From assembly GCF_038181555.1 (NCBI RefSeq), contig NZ_JBBWUA010000033.1, positions 1 through 13,431 of the forward strand: a DNA stretch of 13,431 nt, written 5' to 3'. The position numbers and the translations under genes are program-made. Position 1 is the first letter of the stretch; each line of letters opens with the position of its first letter. A model generated the notes under the pieces. That model was not told the DNA's origin. It was given only the letters and a program-made list of their open reading frames with translations, and ran no database searches. The DNA comes from Desulfitobacterium sp038181555. Lineage in GTDB: Bacteria > Bacillota > Desulfitobacteriia > Desulfitobacteriales > Desulfitobacteriaceae. Below, one piece after another: positions 1 through 7,049 of this stretch.

Positions 1-3
1 AAG

Positions 4-121
<118 letters not shown>

Positions 122-127
122 AAGTAA

Positions 128-164
128 GCAAAAAGACCGTCATAATGATGGTCTCTTTGCTTTT
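128..164 (+). terminator. Rho-independent terminator of the rRNA operon
   Basis: GCAAAAAGACC (128-138) pairs with GGTCTCTTTGC (150-160), 10 of 11 positions, followed by TTTT. It begins seven bases after the mature 5S end and should end the rRNA transcript. Confidence 0.85.
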
Positions 165-178
165 CACTAAAGTGAAAA
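161..178. repeat. Small perfect hairpin after the rRNA terminator
   Basis: TTTTCAC (161-167) and GTGAAAA (172-178) are perfect inverted arms around a TAAA loop. It starts in the T-run of the 5S terminator and may be a back-up terminator element or a processing site. No function is demonstrated. Confidence 0.5.
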
Positions 179-203
179 CTAAGTAGACAAAATGCGTGAT
201 GTT

Positions 204-310
204 CAGGGTACCTGGGAAAGTAATATCCACACTGCAGGAGTATGCGTTACAGGACGCAGTGTGGCGAAATGCTCAACCACATTTCGTGTTTCCAGATAAT
301 TAAGCAAAAG
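204..310 (+). pseudogene. Interrupted remnant of a second 5S rRNA 3' end
   Basis: Bases 204-223 repeat the 5S segment CAGGGTCCTGGGAAAGTAA with one inserted A. Bases 291-310 (TCCAGATAATTAAGCAAAAG) match the end of the intact 5S plus its trailer (CCAGATAAGTAAGCAAAAAG, 116-135) with few differences. Between the two matches lies a 67-bp block (224-290) absent from the intact copy. The 5' two thirds of a 5S gene are not recognisable before 204, so this cannot be a functional 5S. It looks like the tail of a tandem 5S gene that was deleted on its 5' side and interrupted. Whether it is transcribed, for example as a small structured RNA, is unknown. Confidence 0.65.
224..290 (+). other. 67-bp double-hairpin insertion in the 5S remnant
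   Basis: Two adjacent perfect hairpins fill this block. The first has CCACACTGC (227-235) paired with GCAGTGTGG (256-264), a 9-bp stem with a 20-nt loop. The second follows directly, with CGAAATG (265-271) paired with CATTTCG (280-286), a 7-bp stem with an 8-nt loop. The flanks on both sides match the neighbouring intact 5S, so the block behaves like an insertion or intervening sequence. No target-site duplication is clear. Confidence 0.55.
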
Positions 311-337
311 AACTACGCTATAATGCGTAGTTCTTTT
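306..337 (+). terminator. Strong Rho-independent terminator
   Basis: AAAAGAACTACGC (306-318) and GCGTAGTTCTTTT (325-337) form a perfect 13-bp stem around a TATAAT loop, ending in a T-run. It follows the 5S remnant where the intact 5S has its own terminator, suggesting that it once ended a second 5S transcript. Confidence 0.85.
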
Positions 338-407
338 GGGATTTATGTTGATCGTGGTGAAGTATAAAAAGCCAGTAAAAAATAAATATGGAAGAATGGT
401 GAGCGGA

Positions 408-953
408 ATGAATCAAGCAGTTTTATTTATCCTGCTAATCATGACAATTAATATTATATATGTGTCGCTGACAACGGTTCGGTTTATTCTTATGATCAAA
501 GGATTAAAAGAGTGGGCTTCGCTATTGTCTATAATTGAAGTGTTTGTGTATTTATCTGGACTGACTATTATTCTGAATAACTTGAACAGCTACTGGAATA
601 TCGCTGCTTACTGCATCGGCTACGGCATCGGCGTGTATCTCGGAAGTAGGATTGAAGAAAGATTGGCGCTTGGTTATATCACGGCCCAAGTTATTGTCGA
701 TTCACTTGATGATCCGCTACCATTAATTTTACGTGAGAGAGGCTTCGGTGTGACAACCTGGGTGGGGGACGGCCGAGATGAAAAACGATTGGTGATGCTG
801 GTTTTGACCAAGAGAAACCGTCAGAAGGAGCTAATGGACATTGTTGACCAGTCTACTCTAAATTCCTTTATATTATTCCAGGAAGCCAAAAGTTTCAGAG
901 GAGGGTTTGCGAGGGGCGAAGGTACTCTACCCGCCTTTCGTGTTTTCAGGTAA
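408..953 (+). CDS. UPF0316 family membrane protein (DUF5698 plus DUF2179)
   Basis: This is a predicted integral membrane protein of 181 residues with no established function. The N-terminal half holds about three hydrophobic helices (roughly residues 3-20, 35-55 and 60-80). They are followed by the family-typical stretch around GYGIGVYLGSRIEERLALGY and a soluble C-terminal DUF2179-like domain with GFGVTTWVGDGRDEKR and LTKRNRQKEL. Length and order match the UPF0316 family (YebE-like). The ATG at 408 was chosen because GGTGAG lies just upstream at 398-403 and the homologous region begins there. Earlier in-frame starts (336, 345) lie in or right beside the preceding terminator. It stands alone between two terminators. 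No good promoter was found, so the transcription source is unclear. Family assignment is fairly secure; the biochemical role is unknown. Confidence 0.82.
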   Translation: MNQAVLFILLIMTINIIYVSLTTVRFILMIKGLKEWASLLSIIEVFVYLSGLTIILNNLNSYWNIAAYCIGYGIGVYLGSRIEERLALGYITAQVIVDSLDDPLPLILRERGFGVTTWVGDGRDEKRLVMLVLTKRNRQKELMDIVDQSTLNSFILFQEAKSFRGGFARGEGTLPAFRVFR

Positions 954-993
954 GCGAATGAGCTATGCAATAAGCGAAGTCCATTCGCTTTTT
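952..993 (+). terminator. Terminator after the UPF0316 gene
   Basis: AAGCGAATG (952-960), overlapping the stop codon, pairs with CATTCGCTT (982-990) and is followed by a T-run. The loop is rather long (21 nt) but the stem is perfect. Confidence 0.7.
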
Positions 994-1039
994 TATTTAG
1001 GTTAAAGATAAAATATTACTATTGATGATACATGGACAT

Positions 1040-1067
1040 TTGAAATATATCTAACTTGTAATATAAG
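1040..1067 (+). promoter_or_regulatory. Candidate sigma-A promoter for the DUF2695 gene
   Basis: TTGAAA at 1040-1045 and TATAAG at 1062-1067 are separated by 16 bp, about 65 bp ahead of the start codon in AT-rich DNA. This is a match by eye only. Confidence 0.4.
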
Positions 1068-1131
1068 CTAGTAGTTTATGAACATAATAAAACAATGGAG
1101 TTAAAGTACAAATAGGAGCTGATGAATTGAT

Positions 1132-1533
1132 ATGCCTTTTGAAGAGACCCGAGAGGATGAACCTCAAGTACAATCCCTATTGAAGGATCGGAAAAGGATT
1201 AATGAGGAAGTCAATCGCCGAATAGTCCATGGGATAAAGGAAGCGGATCTGGGATATGATTCGCTTTATAGTTTTGAAAAAGCCAGCAAGAATAAAGACT
1301 CAGAGATTCTAAGCTTGCTTTTCCGTCGAATGTTTTTTTATCGATTAAATGAGAAATTATCTGCTTATCATTGTGACCACACCTATCGCTTTAGTCGCCA
1401 AATTCTTACCCAGATGCAGTTAAGTCGAGGAGAAATCAATGAAATCCTTGAAATATTCAAGAAGAATGATGGAGTGTGTGACTGTGAGGTTCTCTATAAT
1501 GTGGAGAGTCTTTTAATCGGTAAAGGTAAGTAG
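1132..1533 (+). CDS. DUF2695 domain-containing protein
   Basis: This small soluble protein of 133 residues has no known function. The first ~60 residues are charged and probably helical. The C-terminal half resembles DUF2695, ending in a CDCEVLYNVE-type motif. Cysteines and histidines cluster as H80-C81-x-H83 and C116-x-C118, which could form a metal site; that is an inference from residue type only. The ATG at 1132 follows TAGGAG (1113-1118) at a slightly long spacing of 13 nt. An ATG at 1122 meets a stop after two codons and may be a chance start. The gene stands alone between a terminator and the convergent cstA gene. There are no membrane segments or signal peptide. Family call is from memory of the C-terminal motif. 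Confidence 0.7.
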   Translation: MPFEETREDEPQVQSLLKDRKRINEEVNRRIVHGIKEADLGYDSLYSFEKASKNKDSEILSLLFRRMFFYRLNEKLSAYHCDHTYRFSRQILTQMQLSRGEINEILEIFKKNDGVCDCEVLYNVESLLIGKGK

Positions 1534-1577
1534 AGAAACGAGATTATTTTAAGCATAAGGTATTAATAAGGAAGGAA

Positions 1578-1620
1578 GAAAGAACGCCAGCTAAGCCTGA
1601 AGCTCAACTGACGTTCTTCC
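1578..1620 (-). terminator. Terminator of cstA, possibly bidirectional
   Basis: The arms 1578-1590 and 1608-1620 form a 13-bp stem. In the minus-strand transcript the two imperfect positions become G-U wobbles, so the hairpin is complete. It is followed by a U-rich CUUUCUUCCUUCCUU tract. In the plus direction the stem has two mismatches, so the main use is for cstA. Confidence 0.7.
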
Positions 1621-1656
1621 TTTAAAAAATTTTCTAGGATGGTTTCAATTTCAAAA

Positions 1657-3477
1657 TTATTTCGCAGCAAGTCTATTCACTAGGTTTTCGTGGACTATTC
1701 GCTGTTCTTTCATCGCTTTTTTGTCAGCAATGATTTTACGCCATTTGATCATTGCATCGGCTACGATGACAATACACAGACCTGCAAGTACAACCGAGAT
1801 AATGATATTAAGCGTCATTCCTTTTGGGATATAGACATGAGTCAGATTGAAGTAGGAGGCAACTAAGGTTGTTATAAAGAGGAATGCAAAGGGGAGGAAT
1901 GTGATCATGGCATAAGCGATTCTGCCTGTATTTTTCAAAATTATTGTTGTTCCAATAACCAGGGCCAAGGACGCTAGGAGCTGGTTGGAAACTCCGAATA
2001 AGGGCCAAACTGTTGAGATATCTCCGCCGAAAAGGAGGTATCCCCAAGCAAAGGAAACAAGCGCAGCAGAAATCAAAGCACCTGGCATCCAGTTCACTTG
2101 TTTAAAGGGCTTGAAAACAACCCCGAGCATATCTTGAACAACATAACGGGCCGAACGAGTTCCTGCATCCACGGCAGTTAAGATAAATACAGCTTCGAAC
2201 ATAATGGCAAATTGGTACCAGTAGGCAATCAAGTGGTCAAGTCCAGGAATTCTGCTGAACACATAAGACATCCCAACAGCTAAAGATACTGCACCACCAG
2301 GACGACCGGCCACCTCTTCACCAATAAGCTGAGAAAGCATAGGCAGCTTATCCACAGCCATACCCAATGTAGCGAAGAGCTCGGGGGATGTATTGATGGC
2401 AAAGTAGTCCCCAACGGGAAGGGCTGAAGCTGCAATCAGGGCCATAATCGCTACAAAAGACTCTACGAGCATTCCACCAAAACCAACAATTTTGATATCT
2501 TTTTCATTCTCAAGTATTTTAGGCGTTGTACCTGCCGCAATCAAACTATGAAAACCAGAGATGGCACCGCAAGCGATGGTGATGAATACGAAAGGCCATA
2601 CCCCACCAGCAATAATGGGACCTCCGCCATTGATGAATTGGGTTACTGCAGGCATTTCTAATATAGGGTTAACAAAGACAATTCCTAATGCCAGCGCTCC
2701 AATGGTACCGATCTTCAGGTAGGAACTGAGATAATCGCGAGGAGCAAGAAGTAGCCAAACAGGTAATGCAGCCGCAAAGAAGGCGTAAATCGGGAGTCCA
2801 AGTTTTAGGATAGTTTCACTATAATTAAATAAAGGAGCAAGAGCAGAGTTCTTGACATAGGGGCCAAGGATAACGGCTAGAAGAATAAGAACTACTCCTA
2901 TGAAAGAGGCTTCACCGAGTTTCCCCGGGCGGATGTAACGCATATAAATACCAATAAATATTGCGATCGGAATTGTCATAACCACTGTAAAGGATCCCCA
3001 AGGATTATGCTTGAGTGCATGAACGATAACGATGGAAAGTCCAGCCATGGTGATCAACAGAACGAATAAGATCGTGATTCCAGCGGCTATACCGGTAACA
3101 GGTCCGATTTCTTTTTTAGCAATCTGGGCTAAGGATTCACCATTATGACGAATGGAAGCGAAAAGGACAACCATATCATGGACTGCACCGCCAAGTACAC
3201 CACCGATGAGTATCCAAAGGGCACCGGGTAAGAAACCAAACTGCGCTGCTAAAACAGGACCAACTAAAGGTCCGGCAGCGGCAATAGCTGCGAAGTGATG
3301 ACCGAAAGTTACCCAACGATTAGTTGGTACAAAATCATGGCCATCTTCCAGGCGCTTTGCAGGGGTAGGTATTCTAGGGTCAACTGCTAATACTTTTGTG
3401 GCTAAGAATGTTCCGTAAAGCCGATACCCTAGCACGAGAACACACGCTGCAGCAATTAACAAATAAAGAGCATGCAT
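1657..3477 (-). CDS. cstA: CstA family transporter (carbon starvation protein, probable pyruvate uptake)
   Basis: This 606-residue polytopic membrane protein of the CstA family probably has 15 or more transmembrane helices. Known members CstA and BtsT of E. coli import pyruvate with protons; older literature calls CstA a peptide transporter. Family signatures are visible: a first helix with YRLYG around residues 18-22, then DFVPTNRWVTFGHHF near residues 48-62, AAGPLVGPVLAAQFG directly after it, and GALWILIGGVLGGAVHDM near 85-102. At about 600 residues it is shorter than the ~700-residue E. coli proteins. The start is fixed by GAGGAGGG (3491-3484) six bases ahead. It lies downstream of the LytTR regulator on the same strand, separated by a terminator and its own promoter-like site. 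The divergent LytS kinase completes a BtsS-BtsR-BtsT-like set, which favours pyruvate as substrate. Family certain; substrate inferred. Confidence 0.93.
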   Translation of the reverse strand: MHALYLLIAAACVLVLGYRLYGTFLATKVLAVDPRIPTPAKRLEDGHDFVPTNRWVTFGHHFAAIAAAGPLVGPVLAAQFGFLPGALWILIGGVLGGAVHDMVVLFASIRHNGESLAQIAKKEIGPVTGIAAGITILFVLLITMAGLSIVIVHALKHNPWGSFTVVMTIPIAIFIGIYMRYIRPGKLGEASFIGVVLILLAVILGPYVKNSALAPLFNYSETILKLGLPIYAFFAAALPVWLLLAPRDYLSSYLKIGTIGALALGIVFVNPILEMPAVTQFINGGGPIIAGGVWPFVFITIACGAISGFHSLIAAGTTPKILENEKDIKIVGFGGMLVESFVAIMALIAASALPVGDYFAINTSPELFATLGMAVDKLPMLSQLIGEEVAGRPGGAVSLAVGMSYVFSRIPGLDHLIAYWYQFAIMFEAVFILTAVDAGTRSARYVVQDMLGVVFKPFKQVNWMPGALISAALVSFAWGYLLFGGDISTVWPLFGVSNQLLASLALVIGTTIILKNTGRIAYAMITFLPFAFLFITTLVASYFNLTHVYIPKGMTLNIIISVVLAGLCIVIVADAMIKWRKIIADKKAMKEQRIVHENLVNRLAAK

Positions 3478-3519
3478 ATTTTTCCCTCCTCAAATTTATG
3501 CGAAGATTATTACAATAGC

Positions 3520-3548
3520 ATTATAAAACTGATAATTGAACTATTGAG
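3520..3548 (-). promoter_or_regulatory. Candidate activator-dependent cstA promoter
   Basis: Reading the minus strand, a perfect TATAAT lies at 3525-3520. At a 17-bp spacing the -35 position (3548-3543) reads CTCAAT, a poor match to TTGACA. A good -10 with a weak -35 is what a promoter switched on by an activator such as the neighbouring LytTR regulator would show. No clear pair of LytTR direct repeats could be picked out by eye. Confidence 0.45.
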
Positions 3549-3563
3549 GAAAGCAGACAAAAC

Positions 3564-3596
3564 ATGCAAAAAATCGTGCTTGTGTTGCACGATTTT
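3564..3596 (-). terminator. Terminator between the response regulator and cstA
   Basis: In the minus direction AAAATCGTGC (3596-3587) pairs perfectly with GCACGATTTT (3579-3570) around a 7-nt loop and runs into a T tract. It begins about 20 bases after the regulator's stop codon, so cstA is expected to be transcribed mainly from its own promoter. Confidence 0.85.
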
Positions 3597-3616
3597 AAGG
3601 TTATCTTTATTTAGGT

Positions 3617-4366
3617 TTATAATCCTATTTTACTACGAAAATCTTTAATATAGGTTCGACTTACAGGCACAGTTGAGGCAGCATCATCAAGCATAACTAA
3701 GTTATAGGTTCCATTAAACCAAGGAATAATCTCACGAATCTTTTCGGTATTAACAAGGTAACTCTTATGAGTCCGTAAAAACCCCAAGCGATGTTCGAGC
3801 TCAGCTAGATTATAATTCGTAGTATAGGTGTTCTTCTGAGTTTGGATAAGGACTTGGCGCCCATTAATCGTGCAATATATAATCTCATCAGGATCGAGAA
3901 GAACAATGCGTTCATTCTCTTCGATTGGAAGCTTTGATTTAGGGATTCTCTCAAGAAGTGATAGAATGCGATTATAGGCTTCGGGATTAGGAGGATGGCT
4001 TAAGCGCTTTACTTTATCAATAGCTGCATGAATTCGTTCTTCATCAAAGGGTTTGAGCACATAGTCTATAGCATTGACCTGAAAAGCTTCTAGGGCATGT
4101 TGATCGTAAGCTGTAGCAAAAATGATAAACGGCAGTTCATCAGGCTTAAGTAGCGCAATGAGTTCTCGGCAAACAGCTAGTCCAGAAATATCTGGCATTT
4201 GGATATCAAGAAAAACTACTTCCGGTTTTAGTTTTTGAATTTTCTCAAGAGCTTCCCGACCATTCTTTGCCATCTCATCAATATGTACTTCCGGCACACC
4301 ATTTAATAGATAAGCGAGTTCATCCCGAGCCGGAGCTTCATCATCTACAATAAGAACATGTATCAC
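3617..4366 (-). CDS. LytTR family response regulator (LytR/BtsR type)
   Basis: This two-component response regulator has an N-terminal receiver domain and a C-terminal LytTR DNA-binding domain. Numbered from the start used here, the receiver shows the acidic pair D8-D9, the phospho-acceptor D54 in VVFLDIQMPD, T85 in FATAYD and K105 in VLKPFD. The LytTR domain covers about residues 145-249, with the typical RTHKSYLVN and PVSRTYIKDF segments. A GTG at 4366 is preferred because GAGGTGA (4381-4375) lies eight bases ahead and the protein then begins MIHVLIVDDE, normal for the family. A GTG at 4378 in the same frame would add four residues but sits inside that ribosome binding site. The gene is divergent from the LytS kinase, its probable partner, and upstream of cstA, its probable target. 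The ~249-residue length is standard. Confidence 0.9.
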   Translation of the reverse strand: MIHVLIVDDEAPARDELAYLLNGVPEVHIDEMAKNGREALEKIQKLKPEVVFLDIQMPDISGLAVCRELIALLKPDELPFIIFATAYDQHALEAFQVNAIDYVLKPFDEERIHAAIDKVKRLSHPPNPEAYNRILSLLERIPKSKLPIEENERIVLLDPDEIIYCTINGRQVLIQTQKNTYTTNYNLAELEHRLGFLRTHKSYLVNTEKIREIIPWFNGTYNLVMLDDAASTVPVSRTYIKDFRSKIGL

Positions 4367-4396
4367 TGAGAATATCACCTCACCATTAAAAAAATC

Positions 4397-4425
4397 ATTT
4401 TATATGCTCAACTATGAACATTCAA
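4397..4425 (-). promoter_or_regulatory. Promoter of the response regulator
   Basis: Reading the minus strand, TTGAAT (4425-4420) and TAAAAT (4402-4397) are 17 bp apart and lie about 30 bp ahead of the start. It is back to back with the kinase promoter; the two -35 boxes are only 11 bp apart, so one bound regulator could affect both. Confidence 0.55.
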
Positions 4426-4436
4426 CATAAAAACCA

Positions 4437-4464
4437 TTGACTTGTCAAGATTAGCTGATAAAAT
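4437..4464 (+). promoter_or_regulatory. Promoter of the LytS-type kinase
   Basis: TTGACT (4437-4442) and TAAAAT (4459-4464) are 16 bp apart, about 38 bp ahead of the ATG, with AAGGAG at 4486-4491 between them and the start. Confidence 0.6.
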
Positions 4465-4501
4465 AATGGCGAAACTGAACTGTTAAAGGAGCCTATAAAT
4501 C

Positions 4502-6262
4502 ATGCGCCTACTCTTCCTTATGGTCGAACATATCGGACTGATCGTTGGGATTGCGTTTCTTCTTATGCGCTTCACAGCCTTCCGTAAGCTTATTGATCAT
4601 AACCTCGATCTTTTCACAATCCTTAAACTTTCGCTCCTTTTTGGAATATTTGGGATTATCGGTACCTATATGGGAATCCCGATCAGAACGGGTACGGATT
4701 CATTTCTTTGGGAACCTCGCTTTAATCCTATTGGCTTCGACGAAGCCATTGCTAATTCCCGGGTGGTGGGAGTCGTCATTGGTGGTCTGCTGGGAGGACC
4801 CTGGGTCGGTATCGGGGCAGGGCTTATAGCTGGGATTCATAGAGCCATGCTGGGAGGTTTTACTGGGCTAGCTTGCGGAATTTCTACAGTGATGGGGGGC
4901 TTGATCAGCGGTCTTGTCTATCATAAGTTAGGAAACCGCAGGATGGTCTCCCCTCTAATAGCCTTGCTAACCGGAGCCATCGTCGAGACCCTACAGATGG
5001 TGATAATAGTACTTATTTCTAGACCCTTAGAAAATGCTGTCGAGTTGGTTCAACTGATTGCACTGCCCATGATTTTAGCTAATAGTATCGGAATTGCGGT
5101 GTTTGTCACAATAATTCGCTCTGTTGTCCAGAAAGAAGATCGGATTGAAGCTAACCAAGCCCAAAAGGTTCTCCATATTGCTGATCAGATGCTAAGTTAT
5201 CTCGGTCAGGGTCTTACCCAAGAATCGGCAACTGCCATCTCGAGGCTTCTTCTTAAAACCATCGGGGGATCGGCTATTTCTATTACGGATCACGAAAAAA
5301 TCCTTTCCCATGTGGGGGAAGGCGATGATCACCATTTACCCGGTCACACCGTATTAACCGAAGCGACCAAACGAGTTCTTCAAACAGGGATAATGTCTGT
5401 TCCAAAATCCGTAGATGAGGTTCATTGTACCCAAAAAGGGTGTCCCTTATCAGTAGCCATCATTGTCCCACTCAAGAACTTCGATAAAGTGATTGGTGTC
5501 TTAAAGTTCTATTATAAGAATCCTAAACAAATCAAACCGGTAGATATTGAAGTAGCTCAGGGATTAGGCGATCTACTCTCACACCAACTCGAAGTTGTCG
5601 GAGCACAAAACCAAGCACAACTAATTCGTGAAGCTGAAATCAAAGCCCTTCAGGCCCAGATTAACCCTCACTTCCTTTTTAATTCCTTAAATACAATTGT
5701 ATCTTTAATTCGTACAAAGCCTGACTTAGCTCGGAAACTCCTGATACAGCTAGGGTACTTTTTTAGGCAGAATCTAAATACTTCCCTCCATAATTTTGTC
5801 ACGTTAAAACAAGAGCTTGACCACACGCGAGCTTATCTTGATATTGAACAAGCACGCTTTACAGAAAGTCTAAGCGTTCAATTCCAAAGCGAACCCCAAA
5901 TTGATAATATACTTTTACCGCCGCTGACACTCCAGCCCCTCGTGGAAAACGGGATTAGACATGGTTTAAAAGGACTTGAAAAAACAGGCGAAATCCATAT
6001 TCATGCAAAGGAAACTCAGGAGGGGTATGCTCTAATCTCTGTAAAGGATAATGGGGTGGGTATACCATTAGAACGAGTTAGTGAGCTGCTTCGCCGTCCA
6101 ATCGAATCTCAAGAGGGGACGGGGATTGCTTTGTACAATGTCAACCAGAGGTTAATCTCTCATTTTGGCGAAGAGGCAAGACTTCATATTGATAGCACAT
6201 TAAATCAAGGCACCTGTATTTGGTTTAAAGTGCCCATTCAACAGCAAGGTATAATTAGTTAG
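4502..6262 (+). CDS. lytS: LytS/BtsS-type sensor histidine kinase, probable pyruvate sensor
   Basis: This membrane histidine kinase has 586 residues and the LytS layout. A multi-helix 5TMR_LYT sensor spans about residues 5-210. A GAF-like domain covers about 225-375, including HCTQKGCPLS. A His_kinase segment follows with the phospho-acceptor H390 in NPHFLFNSLNT, then an HATPase_c domain with LVENGIRHGL (N box), KDNGVGI (G1) and GTGIALYNV (G2). R87, R114, C125 and S128 match in identity and exact spacing the residues reported to bind pyruvate in E. coli BtsS (R72, R99, C110, S113). The ATG at 4502 follows AAGGAG with a 10-nt gap. It is divergent from its likely partner regulator and close to cstA. 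The lrgAB genes that often accompany LytST are absent. Kinase family is certain; ligand is inferred from residues and context. Confidence 0.93.
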   Translation: MRLLFLMVEHIGLIVGIAFLLMRFTAFRKLIDHNLDLFTILKLSLLFGIFGIIGTYMGIPIRTGTDSFLWEPRFNPIGFDEAIANSRVVGVVIGGLLGGPWVGIGAGLIAGIHRAMLGGFTGLACGISTVMGGLISGLVYHKLGNRRMVSPLIALLTGAIVETLQMVIIVLISRPLENAVELVQLIALPMILANSIGIAVFVTIIRSVVQKEDRIEANQAQKVLHIADQMLSYLGQGLTQESATAISRLLLKTIGGSAISITDHEKILSHVGEGDDHHLPGHTVLTEATKRVLQTGIMSVPKSVDEVHCTQKGCPLSVAIIVPLKNFDKVIGVLKFYYKNPKQIKPVDIEVAQGLGDLLSHQLEVVGAQNQAQLIREAEIKALQAQINPHFLFNSLNTIVSLIRTKPDLARKLLIQLGYFFRQNLNTSLHNFVTLKQELDHTRAYLDIEQARFTESLSVQFQSEPQIDNILLPPLTLQPLVENGIRHGLKGLEKTGEIHIHAKETQEGYALISVKDNGVGIPLERVSELLRRPIESQEGTGIALYNVNQRLISHFGEEARLHIDSTLNQGTCIWFKVPIQQQGIIS

Positions 6263-6266
6263 AGAA

Positions 6267-6312
6267 GAAAGACCATGGTGAGAACGATCAGGCTCGATCT
6301 CCCTGGTCTTTT
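6267..6312 (+). terminator. Terminator of the kinase gene
   Basis: AAAGACCA (6268-6275) pairs with TGGTCTTT (6304-6311). The stem is extended after a small bulge by GAGA/TCTC pairing and followed by TTTTC. It starts six bases after the stop codon. Confidence 0.75.
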
Positions 6313-6369
6313 CCTATCTGAGATCAATTTCCTATTATTATAGTTGATTATATCTTTAAAGAATCGAAC

Positions 6370-6411
6370 GAATAATGTACAATGTATAAGAAAAGACAGT
6401 GTATATTATTC
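6370..6411. promoter_or_regulatory. Candidate TetR operator (inverted repeat)
   Basis: GAATAATGTACA (6370-6381) and TGTATATTATTC (6400-6411) are inverted arms matching at 11 of 12 positions with an 18-bp gap, centred about 43 bp ahead of the TetR start. TACAAT (6378-6383) inside the left arm could be a -10 box with a weak TTTAAA 17 bp upstream. Autorepression of the tetR operon from this site is a reasonable inference. Confidence 0.5.
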
Positions 6412-6433
6412 AACAACGTCAGGAAGTGATAAA

Positions 6434-7036
6434 GTGTCCATGCCGTCACGCCGAGACAAAAAACGAGAAGAGTTGAGGGAAAGAATTGTTTCGACAGCTA
6501 TTCGACTCTTTCAAACTCAGAGTTTTAAATCCACGACAATGGAGCAAATCTCAGAAGTCTGTGATATTGCTCGTGGGACCTTATATAACCATTTTTCTAA
6601 TAAAGAATCCATTATTAAGGAGTATTTAAAGCTGACTATGCGGGATAGGGAATCTGAAATTGTTGCTCTTCTGGAAGATGGGGGGAGTACCCATTCTCAG
6701 TTATTAAAGGCTTTAATGAAAATTAATGAATGGAACGAAAATAATAAAGAGGTATTGAGGATGCATACATCATCTTGTTATAACGAGATGTTTACCCGAG
6801 GTAAGAATCATTCCACTGGAAATCTCTATAATACTTTGCTGAGAATCATTTACCAAGGACAGATTGCAGGAGAACTGAGGTCAGATATATCCCCAGAGTC
6901 CTTAACAAAGCACTTGAGCGCCTTATATACCCAATGCTTTTTAGAATGGATAAGCGGTGAAAAGCCTAATCTAGGAAAGCATGAGATGGAAGAGATGTTG
7001 CAACTATTCTTTTTCGGTGCGGCCAAGCAATCTTAG
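6434..7036 (+). CDS. TetR/AcrR family transcriptional regulator
   Basis: This is a dimeric DNA-binding repressor of the TetR family, about 200 residues long. The N-terminal helix-turn-helix spans about residues 18-57 with RIVSTAIRLFQ, STTMEQISEVCDIARGTLY and NHFSNKESI, matching the TetR pattern closely. The remaining ~140 residues are the helical ligand-binding and dimer domain, which is not conserved enough to suggest a ligand. A GTG at 6434 is preferred, because AGGAAGTGAT (6421-6430) places the ribosome binding site about nine bases ahead. The ATG at 6440 is the alternative and loses only two residues. Upstream open frame to 6344 would run through the putative operator and is not used. The stop lies 13 bases before the dikinase gene and overlaps its ribosome binding site, so the two are co-transcribed and probably share control. 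Confidence 0.9.
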   Translation: MSMPSRRDKKREELRERIVSTAIRLFQTQSFKSTTMEQISEVCDIARGTLYNHFSNKESIIKEYLKLTMRDRESEIVALLEDGGSTHSQLLKALMKINEWNENNKEVLRMHTSSCYNEMFTRGKNHSTGNLYNTLLRIIYQGQIAGELRSDISPESLTKHLSALYTQCFLEWISGEKPNLGKHEMEEMLQLFFFGAAKQS

Positions 7037-7049
7037 GGGGGAAGAAACT

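Noticed and set aside
192..299. A 35-codon open frame (ATG 192 to TAA 297-299) across the 5S remnant and its hairpins
   Set aside because: There is no ribosome binding site, it overlaps sequence derived from 5S rRNA, and the composition is unremarkable. It is probably chance.
336..407. N-terminal extension of the UPF0316 protein to 336 or 345
   Set aside because: The starts lie in or right beside the terminator hairpin, have no ribosome binding site, and give a charged leader not expected in the family.
3478..3616. Catabolite (CcpA) cre site or riboswitch ahead of cstA
   Set aside because: No cre-like palindrome was found, and the only structured element is a simple terminator hairpin belonging to the upstream gene.
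4367..4378. GTG 4378 as start of the response regulator
   Set aside because: It sits inside the GAGGTGA ribosome binding site that serves GTG 4366, and the added residues are not family-like.
6344..6433. Upstream extension of the TetR protein
   Set aside because: It would run through the inverted repeat and promoter region with no ribosome binding site, before the normal TetR N-terminus.
6981..7049. Start of the dikinase inside tetR
   Set aside because: It has no ribosome binding site, and the extra 23 residues lie before the family-typical N-terminus. The GTG at 7050 has an excellent site.
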